Assembly (NCBI GenBank): GCA_964016885.1
Contig: OZ024744.1
Location: 27,848,108 to 27,912,107, forward strand
DNA from: Eledone cirrhosa
Taxonomy: Eukaryota; Mollusca; Cephalopoda; Octopoda; Eledonidae
DNA: 64,000 nucleotides
Reading direction: 5' to 3'
The notes beneath the pieces were generated by a model that saw nothing but the letters and a program-made list of their open reading frames with translations, did no database searches and was not told the origin of the DNA. The position numbers were made by a program, and so were the translations under genes. Positions 37,453 through 49,142 of the stretch are shown piece after piece (the first letter of the stretch is position 1; each line of letters starts with the position of its first letter).

Positions 37453-37831
37453 TCGCTGTTATCACTGTTATTGTCACTGTTGTTATTGTTGTTGTTGCTG
37501 TTATTACTGTTATTGTCACTGTTGTAGTTGTTGTTGCTGTTATAACTGTTATTGTCACTGTTGTTGTTGTTGCTGTCGCTCTTATCACTGTTATTGTCAT
37601 TGTTGTTGTTGTGGCTGTTATCACTGTTATTGTCACTGTTGTTGTCGCTGTTATCACTGTTATTTTCATTGTTGTTGTTGTTGTTCTCTCTGTTATCACT
37701 GTTATTGTCACTGTTATTGTCACTGTTATTGTCACTGTTATTGTCACTGTTGTTGTTGTTCTCGCTGTTATAACTGTTATTGTGACTGTTGTTGTTGTCG
37801 CTGTTATAACTGTTATTGTCATTGTTGTTGT

Positions 37832-40800
37832 TGGTGTCGCTGTTATCACTGTTATTAACACTGTTTTTGTTGTTGTTCTCGCTGTTACCACTGTTATTTC
37901 ACTGTTGTTGTTGTTGTCGCTGTTATCACTGTTATTGTCACTGTTTTTGTTGTTGTCGCTATTATCACTGTTATTGTCACTGTTGTTTTTGTTGTTGTCG
38001 CTGTTATCACTGTTATTTTCATTGTTTTTGTTGTCGTTCTCGCATTTATCACTGTTATTGTCAGTGTTGTTGTTGTTGTTCTCGCTGTTATCACTGTTGT
38101 CGTCACTGTTGTTGTTGTTCTCTCTGTTATCACGGTTATTGTCACTGTTGTTGTTCTTCTCGCTGTTATCAATGTTATTGTCATTGTTGTTGTTGTTGTG
38201 TTCGCTGTTATAACTGTTATTGTAACTGTTGTTTTTGTTGTTGTCGCTATTATCACTGTTATTGTCACTGCTGTTGTTCTGGCTGTTATCACTGGTATTG
38301 ACACTGTTGTTGTTTTTATTGTCGCTGTTAGAACTGTTATTGTCACTGTTGTTATTGTTGTTGTCGCTGTTATAACTGTTATTGTCACTGTTGTTGTTGA
38401 TGTTCTCGCTGTTATCACTGTTATTGTCATTGTTGTTGTTGTCGCTGTTATCACTGTTATTGTCATTGTTGTTGTCGCTGTTATCACTGTTATTGTCACT
38501 GTTGTTGTTGTTCTCGCTGTTATCACTGTTATTGTCACTGTTCTTCTCGCTGTTATCACTGTTATTGTCATTGTTGTTGCTGTTGTATTCGCTGTTATAA
38601 CTGTTATTGTCATTGTTGTTGTTGTTGTCGCTGTTATCACTGTTATTGTCACTGTTGTTGTTGTCGCTGGTATAACTGTTATTGTCACTGTTGTTTTTGT
38701 TGTTGTCGCTGTTATCACTGTTATTGTCACTGTTGTTTTTGTCGCTGCTATAACTGTTATTATCACTGTTGTTGTTGTTGTCACTGTTATCACTGTTATT
38801 GTCACTGTTGTTGTTGTTCTCGCTGTTATCACTGTTATTGTCATTGTTGTTGTTGTCGCTGTTATCACTGTTATTGTCACTGTTGCTGTTGTTGTCGCTG
38901 TTATCTCTGTTATTGTCATTGTTGTTGTCGCTGTTATAACTGTTATTGTCATTGTTGTTGTTGTTGTTGTTGTTGCTGTTATAACTGTTACCGTGACTGT
39001 TGTTGTTGTTGTCGCTGTTATCACTGTTATTTTCATTGTTGTTGTTGTCGCTGTTATCACTGTTATTGTCACTGTTGTTGTTGTCGCTCTTATCACTGTT
39101 ATTGTCGCTGTTATCACTGTTATTGTCACTGTTGTTATTGTTGTTGTTGCTGTTATCACTGTTATTGTCACTGTTGTAGTTGTCGCTGTTATAACTGTTA
39201 TTGTCACTGTTGTTGTTCTTGCTGTCGCTGTTATCACTGTTATTGTCATTGTTGTTGTTGTTGTGGCTGTTATCACTGTTATTGTCACTGTTGTTGTCGC
39301 TGTTATCACTGTTATTTTCATTGTTGTTGTTGTTGTTCTCTCTGTTATCACTGTTATTGTCACTGTTATTGTCACTGTTATTGTCACTGTTGTTGTTGTT
39401 CTCGCTGTTATAACTGTTATTGTGTCTGTTGTTGTTGTCGCTGTTATAACTGTTATTGTCATTGTTGTTGTTGTTGTCACTGTTATCACTGTTATTAACA
39501 TTGTTGTTGTTGTTCTCGCTGTTATCACTGTTATTGTCACTGTTGTTGTTGTTGTCGCTGTTATAACTGTTATTGTCACTGTTGTTGTTGTCGCTGTTAT
39601 CACTGTTATTGTCACTGTTGTTGTTGTCGCTGTTATCACTGTTATTGTCACTGTTGCTGTTGTTGCTGTCGCTGTTATCACTGTTATTGTCATTGTTGCT
39701 CTTGTACTCGCTGTTATTACTGTTATTGTTGTTGTTGTTGTGGCTGTTATCACTGTTATTGTCACTGTTGTTGTCGCTGTTATCACTGTTATTTTCATTG
39801 TTGTTGTTGTTGTTCTCAGTGTTATCACTGTTATTGTCACTGTTATTTTCACTGTTGTTGTTGTTCTCGCTGTTATAACTGTTATTGTGACTGTTGTTGT
39901 TGTCTCTGTTATAACTGTTATTGTCATTGTTGTTGTTGTTGTCGCTGTTATCACTGTTATTAACACTGTTGTTGTTGTTGTTCTCGCTGTTATCACTGTT
40001 ATTGTCACTGTTGTTGTTGTCGCTGTTATAACTGTTATTGTCACTGTTGTTGTTGCTGTTGTCGCTGTCATAACTCTTATTGTCACTGTTGTTGTTGTTG
40101 TCGTTGTTATCACTGTTATTTTCATTATTGTTGTTCTCGCTGTTATCACTGGTATTGACACTGTTGTTGTTGTTGTTGTCGCTGTTATAACTGTTATTGT
40201 CTCTGTTGATGTTGTTGTTTTCGCTGTTATAACTGTTATTGTCACTGTTGTTGTTGTCGCTGTTATAACTCTTATTGTCACTGTTGTTGTTGTTGTCGTC
40301 GTTGTTATCACTGTTATTGTAATTATTGTTGTTGTCGCTGTTATCACTGTTATTGTCATTGTTGTTGTTGTTGTCGCTGTTATCACTGTTATTGTCCCTG
40401 TTGTTGTTGTCGCTGTTATAACTGTTATTGGCACTATTGCTTTTGTTGTTGTCGCTCTTATCACTCTTATTGTCATTGTTGTTGTTGTTCTCGCTGTTAT
40501 CCCTGTTATTTTCATTGTTGTTGTTGTTGTACTCGCTGTTATCACTGTTATTGTCATTGTTGTTGTTGTTGTCGCTGTTATCACTGTTATTGTCACTGTT
40601 TTTGTTGTTGTCGCTATTATCACTGTTATTGTCACTGTTGTTTTTGTTGTTGTCGCTGTCATCACTGTTATTTTCATTGTTTTTGTTGTTGTTCTCGCAT
40701 TTATCACTGTTATTGTCAGTGTTGTTGTTCTTGTTCTCGCTGTTATCACTGTCGTCGTCACTGTTGTTGTTGTTGTCGCTGTTATAACTGTTATTGTGAC

Positions 40801-43780
40801 TGTTGTTGTTGTTGTTGTTGTTGTCGCTGTTATAACTGTTATTGTCATTGTTGTTGTTGTCGCTGTTATCACTCTTATTGACACTGTTGTTGCTGTTGTT
40901 CTCGCTGTTATCACTGTTATTGTCACTGTTGTTGTTGTTCTCGCTGTTACCACTGCTATTGTCAATGTTGTTGTTGTTGTCGCTGTTATAACTGTTATTG
41001 TCACTGTTGTTGTTGTTGTCGCTGTTATAACTCTTATTGTCACTGTTGTTGTTGTTCTCGCTGTTATCACTGTTATTGTCATTGTTGTTGTTATCGCTGT
41101 TATCACTGTTATTGTCATTGTTGTTGTTGTCGCTGTTATTACTGTTATTGTCACTGTTGTTGTTGTTCACGCTGTTATCACTGTTATTGTCACTGTTGTT
41201 GTTCTTCTCGCTGTTATCACTGTTATTGTCACTGTTGTTGTCGCTGTTATCACTGTTATTGTCACTGTTGTTATTGTTGTTGTTGCTGTTATCACTGTTA
41301 TTGTCATTGTTGTTGTTGTCGCTGTTATCACTGTTATTGTCACTGTTGTTGTCGCTGTTATCACTGGTATTGACACTGTTGTTGTTTTTATTGTCGCTGT
41401 TAGAACTGTTATTGTCACTGTTGTTATTGTTGTTGTCGCTGTTATAACTGTTATTGTCACTGTTGTTGTTGTTCTCGCTGTTATCACTGTTATTGTCATT
41501 GTTGTTGTTGTCGCTGTTATCACTGTTATTGTCATTGTTGTTGTTGTCGCTGTTATCACTCTTATTGTCACTGTTGTTGTTGTTCTCGCTGTTATCACTG
41601 TTATTGTCACTGTTGTTCTTCTCGCTGTTATCACTGTTATTGTCATTGTTGTTGTTGTTGTTGTTGTCGCTGTTATCACTGTTATTGTCACTGTTGTTGT
41701 TGTCGCTGCTATAACTGTTATTGTCACTGTTGTTTTTGTTGTTGTCGCTGTTATCACTGTTATTGTCACTGTTGTTGTTGTCGCTGTTATAACTGTTATT
41801 GTCACTGTTGTTGTTGTTGTCACTGTTATCACTGTTATTGTCATTGTTGTTGTTGTCGCTGTTATCACTGTTATTGTCACTGTTGCTGTTGTTGTCGCTG
41901 TTATCTCTGTTATTGTCATTGTTGTTGTCGCTGTTATAACTGTTATTGTCATTGTTGTTGTTGTTGTTGTTGCTGTTATAACTGTTACTGTCACTGTTGT
42001 TGTCGCTGTTATCACTGTTATTTTCATTGTTGTTGTCGCTGTTATCACTGTTATTGTCACTGTTGTTGTTGTTGTTGTCGCTGTTATCACTGTTATTGTC
42101 ACTGTTGTTGTTGTCACTGTTATAAATGTTATTATCACTGTTGTCGTTGTTGTCGCTGTTATCACTGTTATTGTCACTGTTGTTGTTGTCGCTGTCATAA
42201 CTGTTCTTTTCACTGTTGTTGTTGTTGTTATTGTTGTTGTTGCTGTTATCACTGTTATTGTCACTGTTGTAGTTGTTGTCGCTGTTATCACTGTTATTGT
42301 CATTGTTGTTGTTGTCGCTGTAATCACTGTTATTGTCACTGTTGTTGTTGTTCTCGCTGTTATCACTGTTATTGTCACTGTTGTTGTTCTTCTCGCTGTT
42401 ATCACTGTTATTGTCATTGTTGTTGTTGTTGTGTTCGCTGTTATAACTGTTATTGTCATTGTTGTTGTTGTTGTTGTCGCTGTTATCACTGTTATTGTCA
42501 CCGTTGTTGTTGTCGCTGGTATAACTGTTATTGTCACTGTTGTTTTTGTTGTTGTCGCTGTTATCACTGTTATTGTCACTGTTGTTGTTGTCGCTGTTAT
42601 AACTGTTATTGTCACTGTTGTTGTTGTTGTCACTGTTATCACTGTTATTGTCACTGTTGTTGTTGTTCCCGCTGTTATCACTTATTGTCATTGTTGTTGT
42701 TGTCGCTGTTATCACTGTTATTGTCACTGTTGCTGTTGTTGTCGCTGTTATATCTGTTATTGTCATTGTTGTTGTCACTGTTATAACTGTTATTGTCATT
42801 GTTGTTGTTGTTGTTGTTGCTGTTATAACTGTTACTGTCATTGTTGTTGTTGTTGTCGCTGGTATCACTGTTATTGTCACTGTTGTTGTTGTTGTTGTTG
42901 TTGTCGCTGTTATCACTGTTATTGTCACTGTTGTTGTTGTCGTCACTGTTATAAATGTTATTGTCACTGTTGTCGTTGTTGTCGCTGTTATCACTGTTAT
43001 TGTCACTGTTGTTGTTGTTGTCGCTGTCATAACTGTTCTTTTCACAGTTGTTGTTGTTGTTCTCGCTGTTATCACTGTTATTGTCCCTGTTGTTGTCGCT
43101 GTTATAACTGTTATTGTCATTGTTGTTGTTGTTGTTGCTGTTATAACTGTTACTGTCATTGTTGTTGTTGTTGTCGCTGGTATCACTGTTATTGTCACTG
43201 TTGTTGTTGTTGTTGTTGTTGTCGCTGTTATCACTGTTATTGTCACTGTTGTTGTTGTCGTCACTGTTATAAATGTTATTGTCACTGTTGTCGTTGTTGT
43301 CGCTGTTATCACTGTTATTGTCACTGTTGTTGTTGTTGTCGCTGTCATAACTGTTCTTTTCACAGTTGTTGTTGTTGTTCTCGCTGTTATCACTGTTATT
43401 GTCCCTGTTGTTGTCGCTGTTATCACTGTTATTGTCACTGTTGTTATTGTTGTTGTTGCTGTTATTACTGTTATTGTCACTGTTGTAGTTGTTGTTGCTG
43501 TTATAACTGTTATTGTCACTGTTGTTGTTGTTGCTGTCGCTCTTATCACTGTTATTGTCATTGTTGTTGTTGTGGCTGTTATCACTGTTATTGTCACTGT
43601 TGTTGTCGCTGTTATCACTGTTATTTTCATTGTTGTTGTTGTTGTTCTCTCTGTTATCACTGTTATTGTCACTGTTATTGTCACTGTTATTGTCACTGTT
43701 GTTGTTGTTCTCGCTGTTATAACTGTTATTGTGACTGTTGTTGTTGTCGCTGTTATAACTGTTATTGTCATTGTTGTTGT
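37832..43780 (+). repeat. Large HOR copy C (5,949 bp)
   Basis: Matches copy B at an offset of 7,797-7,800 bp up to about 39.8 kb and at 8,070-8,076 bp up to about 41.34 kb. It then lacks about 2,073 bp: at 41,345-41,370 TTATCACTG joins directly to GTATTGACAC. It has also gained about 273 bp near 39.85-40.1 kb relative to B and keeps the ~321-bp duplication near its right end. Confidence 0.88.
41345..41370 (+). other. Junction of a ~2.07 kb in-register deletion (copy C)
   Basis: The left side matches copy B near 33.27 kb and the right side matches copy B near 35.35 kb. The fusion lies inside shared unit sequence (TTATCACTG then GTATTGACAC). The loss of about 2,073 bp is a multiple of three, as expected from unequal exchange between aligned units. 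Confidence 0.8.
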
Positions 43781-46700
43781 TGGTGTCGCTGTTATCACTG
43801 TTATTAACACTGTTTTTGTTGTTGTTCTCGCTGTTACCACTGTTATTTCACTGTTGTTGTTGTTGTCGCTGTTATCACTGTTATTGTCACTGTTTTTGTT
43901 GTTGTCGCTATTATCACTGTTATTGTCACTGTTGTTTTTGTTGTTGTCGCTGTTATCACTGTTATTTTCATTGTTTTTGTTGTCGTTCTCGCATTTATCA
44001 CTGTTATTGTCAGTGTTGTTGTTGTTGTTCTCGCTGTTATCACTGTTGTCGTCACTGTTGTTGTTGTTCTCTCTGTTATCACGGTTATTGTCACTGTTGT
44101 TGTTCTTCTCGCTGTTATCAATGTTATTGTCATTGTTGTTGTTGTTGTGTTCGCTGTTATAACTGTTATTGTAACTGTTGTTTTTGTTGTTGTCGCTATT
44201 ATCACTGTTATTGTCACTGCTGTTGTTCTGGCTGTTATCACTGGTATTGACACTGTTGTTGTTTTTATTGTCGCTGTTAGAACTGTTATTGTCACTGTTG
44301 TTATTGTTGTTGTCGCTGTTATAACTGTTATTGTCACTGTTGTTGTTGATGTTCTCGCTGTTATCACTGTTATTGTCATTGTTGTTGTTGTCGCTGTTAT
44401 CACTGTTATTGTCATTGTTGTTGTTGTCGCTGTTATCACTGTTATTGTCACTGTTGTTGTTGTTCTCGCTGTTATCACTGTTATTGTCACTGTTCTTCTC
44501 GCTGTTATCACTGTTATTGTCATTGTTGTTGCTGTTGTATTCGCTGTTATAACTGTTATTGTCATTGTTGTTGTTGTTGTCGCTGTTATCACTGTTATTG
44601 TCACTGTTGTTGTTGTCGCTGGTATAACTGTTATTGTCACTGTTGTTTTTGTTGTTGTCGCTGTTATCACTGTTATTGTCACTGTTGTTTTTGTCGCTGC
44701 TATAACTGTTATTATCACTGTTGTTGTTGTTGTCACTGTTATCACTGTTATTGTCACTGTTGTTGTTGTTCTCGCTGTTATCACTGTTATTGTCATTGTT
44801 GTTGTTGTCGCTGTTATCACTGTTATTGTCACTGTTGCTGTTGTTGTCGCTGTTATCTCTGTTATTGTCATTGTTGTTGTCGCTGTTATAACTGTTATTG
44901 TCATTGTTGTTGTTGTTGTTGTTGTTGCTGTTATAACTGTTACCGTGACTGTTGTTGTTGTTGTCGCTGTTATCACTGTTATTTTCATTGTTGTTGTTGT
45001 CGCTGTTATCACTGTTATTGTCACTGTTGTTGTTGTCGCTCTTATCACTGTTATTGTCGCTGTTATCACTGTTATTGTCACTGTTGTTATTGTTGTTGTT
45101 GCTGTTATCACTGTTATTGTCACTGTTGTAGTTGTCGCTGTTATAACTGTTATTGTCACTGTTGTTGTTCTTGCTGTCGCTGTTATCACTGTTATTGTCA
45201 TTGTTGTTGTTGTTGTGGCTGTTATCACTGTTATTGTCACTGTTGTTGTCGCTGTTATCACTGTTATTTTCATTGTTGTTGTTGTTGTTCTCTCTGTTAT
45301 CACTGTTATTGTCACTGTTATTGTCACTGTTATTGTCACTGTTGTTGTTGTTCTCGCTGTTATAACTGTTATTGTGTCTGTTGTTGTTGTCGCTGTTATA
45401 ACTGTTATTGTCATTGTTGTTGTTGTTGTCACTGTTATCACTGTTATTAACATTGTTGTTGTTGTTCTCGCTGTTATCACTGTTATTCACTGTTGTTGTT
45501 GTTGTCGCTGTTATAACTGTTATTGTCACTGTTGTTGTTGTCGCTGTTATCACTGTTATTGTCACTGTTGTTGTTGTCGCTGTTATCACTGTTATTGTCA
45601 CTGTTGCTGTTGTTGCTGTCGCTGTTATCACTGTTATTGTCATTGTTGCTCTTGTACTCGCTGTTATTACTGTTATTGTTGTTGTTGTTGTGGCTGTTAT
45701 CACTGTTATTGTCACTGTTGTTGTCGCTGTTATCACTGTTATTTTCATTGTTGTTGTTGTTGTTCTCAGTGTTATCACTGTTATTGTCACTGTTATTTTC
45801 ACTGTTGTTGTTGTTCTCGCTGTTATAACTGTTATTGTGACTGTTGTTGTTGTCTCTGTTATAACTGTTATTGTCACTGTTGTTGTTGTTGTCGCTGTTA
45901 TAACTCTTATTGTCACTGTTGTTGTTGTTCTCGCTGTTATCACTGTTATTGTCATTGTTGTTGTTGTCGCTGTTATCACTGTTATTGTCATTGTTGTTGT
46001 TGTCGCTGTTATTACTGTTATTGTCACTGTTGTTGTTGTTCACGCTGTTATCACTGTTATTGTCACTGTTGTTGTTCTTCTCGCTGTTATCACTGTTATT
46101 GTCACTGTTGTTGTCGCTGTTATCACTGTTATTGTCACTGTTGTTATTGTTGTTGTTGCTGTTATCACTGTTATTGTCATTGTTGTTGTTGTCGCTGTTA
46201 TCACTGCTATTGTCATTGTTGTTGTTGTTGTCGCTGTTATCACTGTGATTGTCATTGTTGTTGTTGTTGTTGTTGTTCTCGCTGTTATCACCGTTATTGT
46301 CATTGTTGTTGTAGTGGCTGTTATCACTGTTATTGTCACTGTTGTTGTCGCTGTTATCACTGTTATTTTCATTGTTGTTGTTGTTGTTCTCTCTGTTATC
46401 ACTGTTATTGTCACTGTTATTGTCACTGTTGTTGTTGTTCTCGCTGTTATAACTGTTATTGTGACTGTTGTTGTTGTCGCTGTTATAACTGTTATTGTCA
46501 TTGTTGTTGTTGTTGTCGCTGTTATCACTGTTATTAACACTGTTGTTGTTGTTGTTCTCGCTGTTATCACTGTTATTGTCACTGTTGTTGTTGTTGTCGC
46601 TGTTATAACTGTTATTGTCACTGTTGTTGTTGTCGTTGTTATCACTGTTATTGTCATTAATGTTGTTCGCGCTGTTATCACTGGTATTGACACTGTTGTT

Positions 46701-49142
46701 GTTGTTGTCAATGTTATAACTGTTATTGTCTCTGTTGATGTTGTTGTTGTCGCTGTTATAACTGTTATTGTCACTGTTGTTGTTGTCGCTATTATAACTC
46801 TTATTGTCACTGTTGTTGTTGTTGTCGTTGTTATCACTGTTATTGTCATTATTGTTGTTGTCGCTGTTATTACTGTTATTGTCATTGTTGTTGTTGTTGT
46901 CGCTGTTATCACTGTTATTGTCGCTGTTGTTGTTGTCGCTGTTATAACTGTTATTGTCACTATTGCTTTTGTTGTCGCTCTTATCACTCTTATTGTCATT
47001 GTTGTTGTTGTTCTCGCTGCTATCCCTGTTATTGTCATTGTTGTTGTTGTTGTACTCGCTGTTATCACTGTTATTGTCATTGTTGTTGTTGTTGTCGCTG
47101 TTATCACTGTTATTGTCACTGTTTTTGTTGTTGTCGCTATTATCACTGTTATTTTCATTGTTTTTGTTGTTGTTCTCGCATTTATCACTGTTATTGTCAG
47201 TGTTGTTGTTGTTGTTCTCGCTGTTATCACTGTTGTCGTCACTGTTGTTGTTGTTCTCGCTGTTATCACTGTTATTGTCACTGTTGTTGTTCTTCTCGCT
47301 GTTATCACTGTTATTGTCATTGTTGTTGTTGTTGTGTTCGCTGTTATAACTGTTATTGTCATTGTTGTTGTTGTTGTTGTCGCTGTTATCACTGTTATTG
47401 TCACTGTTGTTGTTGTCGCTGGTATAACTGTTATTGTCACTGTTGTTTTTGTTGTTGTCGCTGTTATCACTGTTATTGTCACTGTTGTTGTTCTCGCTGT
47501 TATAACTGTTATTCTCACTGTTGTTTTTCTGGCTGTTATCACTGGTATTGACACTGTTGTTGTTTTTATTGTCGCTGTTAGAACTGTTATTGTCACTGTT
47601 GTTATTGTTGTTGTCGCTGTTATAACTGTTATTGTCACTGTTGTTGTTGTTCTCGCTGTTATCACTGTTATTGTCATTGTTGTTGTTGTCGCTGTTATCA
47701 CTGTTATTGTCATTGTTGTTGTTGTCGCTGTTATCACTCTTATTGTCACTGTTGTTGTTGTCACTGTTATAAATGTTATTATCACTGTTGTCGTTGTTGT
47801 CGCTGTTATCACTGTTATTGTCACTGTTGTTGTTGTCGCTGTCATAACTGTTCTTTTCACTGTTGTTGTTGTTGTTCTCGCTGTTATCACTGTTATTGTC
47901 ACTGTTGTTATTGTTGTTGTTGCTGTTATCACTGTTATTGTCACTGTTGTAGTTGTTGTCGCTGTTATCACTGTTATTGTCATTGTTGTTGTTGTCGCTG
48001 TAATCACTGTTATTGTCACTGTTGTTGTTGTTCTCGCTGTTATCACTGTTATTGTCACTGTTGTTGTTCTTCTCGCTGTTATCACTGTTATTGTCATTGT
48101 TGTTGTTGTTGTGTTCGCTGTTATAACTGTTATTGTCATTGTTGTTGTTGTTGTTGTCGCTGTTATCACTGTTATTGTCACCGTTGTTGTTGTCGCTGGT
48201 ATAACTGTTATTGTCACTGTTGTTTTTGTTGTTGTCGCTGTTATCACTGTTATTGTCACTGTTGTTGTTGTCGCTGTTATAACTGTTATTGTCACTGTTG
48301 TTGTTGTTGTCACTGTTATCACTGTTATTGTCACTGTTGTTGTTGTTCCCGCTGTTATCACTTATTGTCATTGTTGTTGTTGTCGCTGTTATCACTGTTA
48401 TTGTCACTGTTGCTGTTGTTGTCGCTGTTATATCTGTTATTGTCATTGTTGTTGTCGCTGTTATAACTGTTATTGTCATTGTTGTTGTTGTTGTTGTTGC
48501 TGTTATAACTGTTACTGTAATTGTTGTTGTTGTTGTCGCTGGTATCACTGTTATTGTCACTGTTGTTGTTGTTGTTGTTGTTGTCGCTGTTATCACTGTT
48601 ATTGTCACTGTTGTTGTTGTCGTCACTGTTATAAATGTTATTGTCACTGTTGTCGTTGTTGTCGCTGTTATCACTGTTATTGTCACTGTTGTTGTTGTTG
48701 TCGCTGTCATAACTGTTCTTTTCACAGTTGTTGTTGTTGTTCTCGCTGTTATCACTGTTATTGTCCCTGTTGTTGTCGCTGTTATCACTGTTATTGTCAC
48801 TGTTGTTAATGTTGTTGTTGCTGTTAATACTGTTATTGTCACTGTTGTAGTTGTTGTCGCTGTTATAACTGTTATTGTCACTGTTGTTGTTGTTGCTGTC
48901 GCTCTTATCACTGTTATTGTCATTGTTGTTGTTGTGGCTGTTATCACTGTTATTGTCACTGTTGTTGTCGCTGTTATCACTGTTATTTTCATTGTTGTTG
49001 TTGTTGTTCTCTCTGTTATCACTGTTATTGTCACTGTTATTGTCACTGTTATTGTCACTGTTGTTGTTGTTCTCGCTGTTATAACTGTTATTGTGACTGT
49101 TGTTGTTGTCGCTGTTATAACTGTTATTGTCATTGTTGTTGT
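43781..49142 (+). repeat. Large HOR copy D (5,362 bp)
   Basis: Collinear with copy C for the first 1.7 kb (offset 5,949-5,952 bp). A 2-bp loss follows at 45,485 (TTATTCACTG). About 1,077 bp is missing at 45,880 and a further ~537 bp near 47,757 relative to the earlier copies. The 46.0-47.7 kb part matches 33.9-35.6 kb of copy B (offset about 12,180 bp), so it keeps the segment deleted from C. The 321-bp duplication is absent. Confidence 0.87.

Larger units (their letters stand above)
30032..37831 (+). repeat. Large HOR copy B (7,800 bp)
   Basis: It is nearly collinear with copy A. It is longer mainly because it retains the 129 bp missing from A and has gained a 321-bp tandem duplication (36,811-37,452); the remaining few bases are single-triplet or 12-bp additions. 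The extra ATTGTCACTG step near 37,730 is one such 12-bp gain. Confidence 0.9.
19277..46027 (-). other. Giant repeat-derived open frame, 8,916 codons, probably not a gene
   Basis: This is the longest open frame in the window. Its translation alternates between a Thr/Val/Ile-rich phase (TITVITATTT) and an Asp/Asn/Ser phase (DNNSDNSDNN). These are the two stop-free minus-strand readings of the satellite unit. The switches occur at the rare indels that are not multiples of three. No signal peptide, domain, unique N- or C-terminal region or exon boundary is visible, and the frame starts and ends inside ordinary satellite units. Similar frames lie on the minus strand at 45,483-52,472, 5,465-10,891, 10,173-15,752 and 52,469-57,775. 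I regard all of them as consequences of repeat composition; only transcript or peptide data could change that. Confidence 0.85.
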
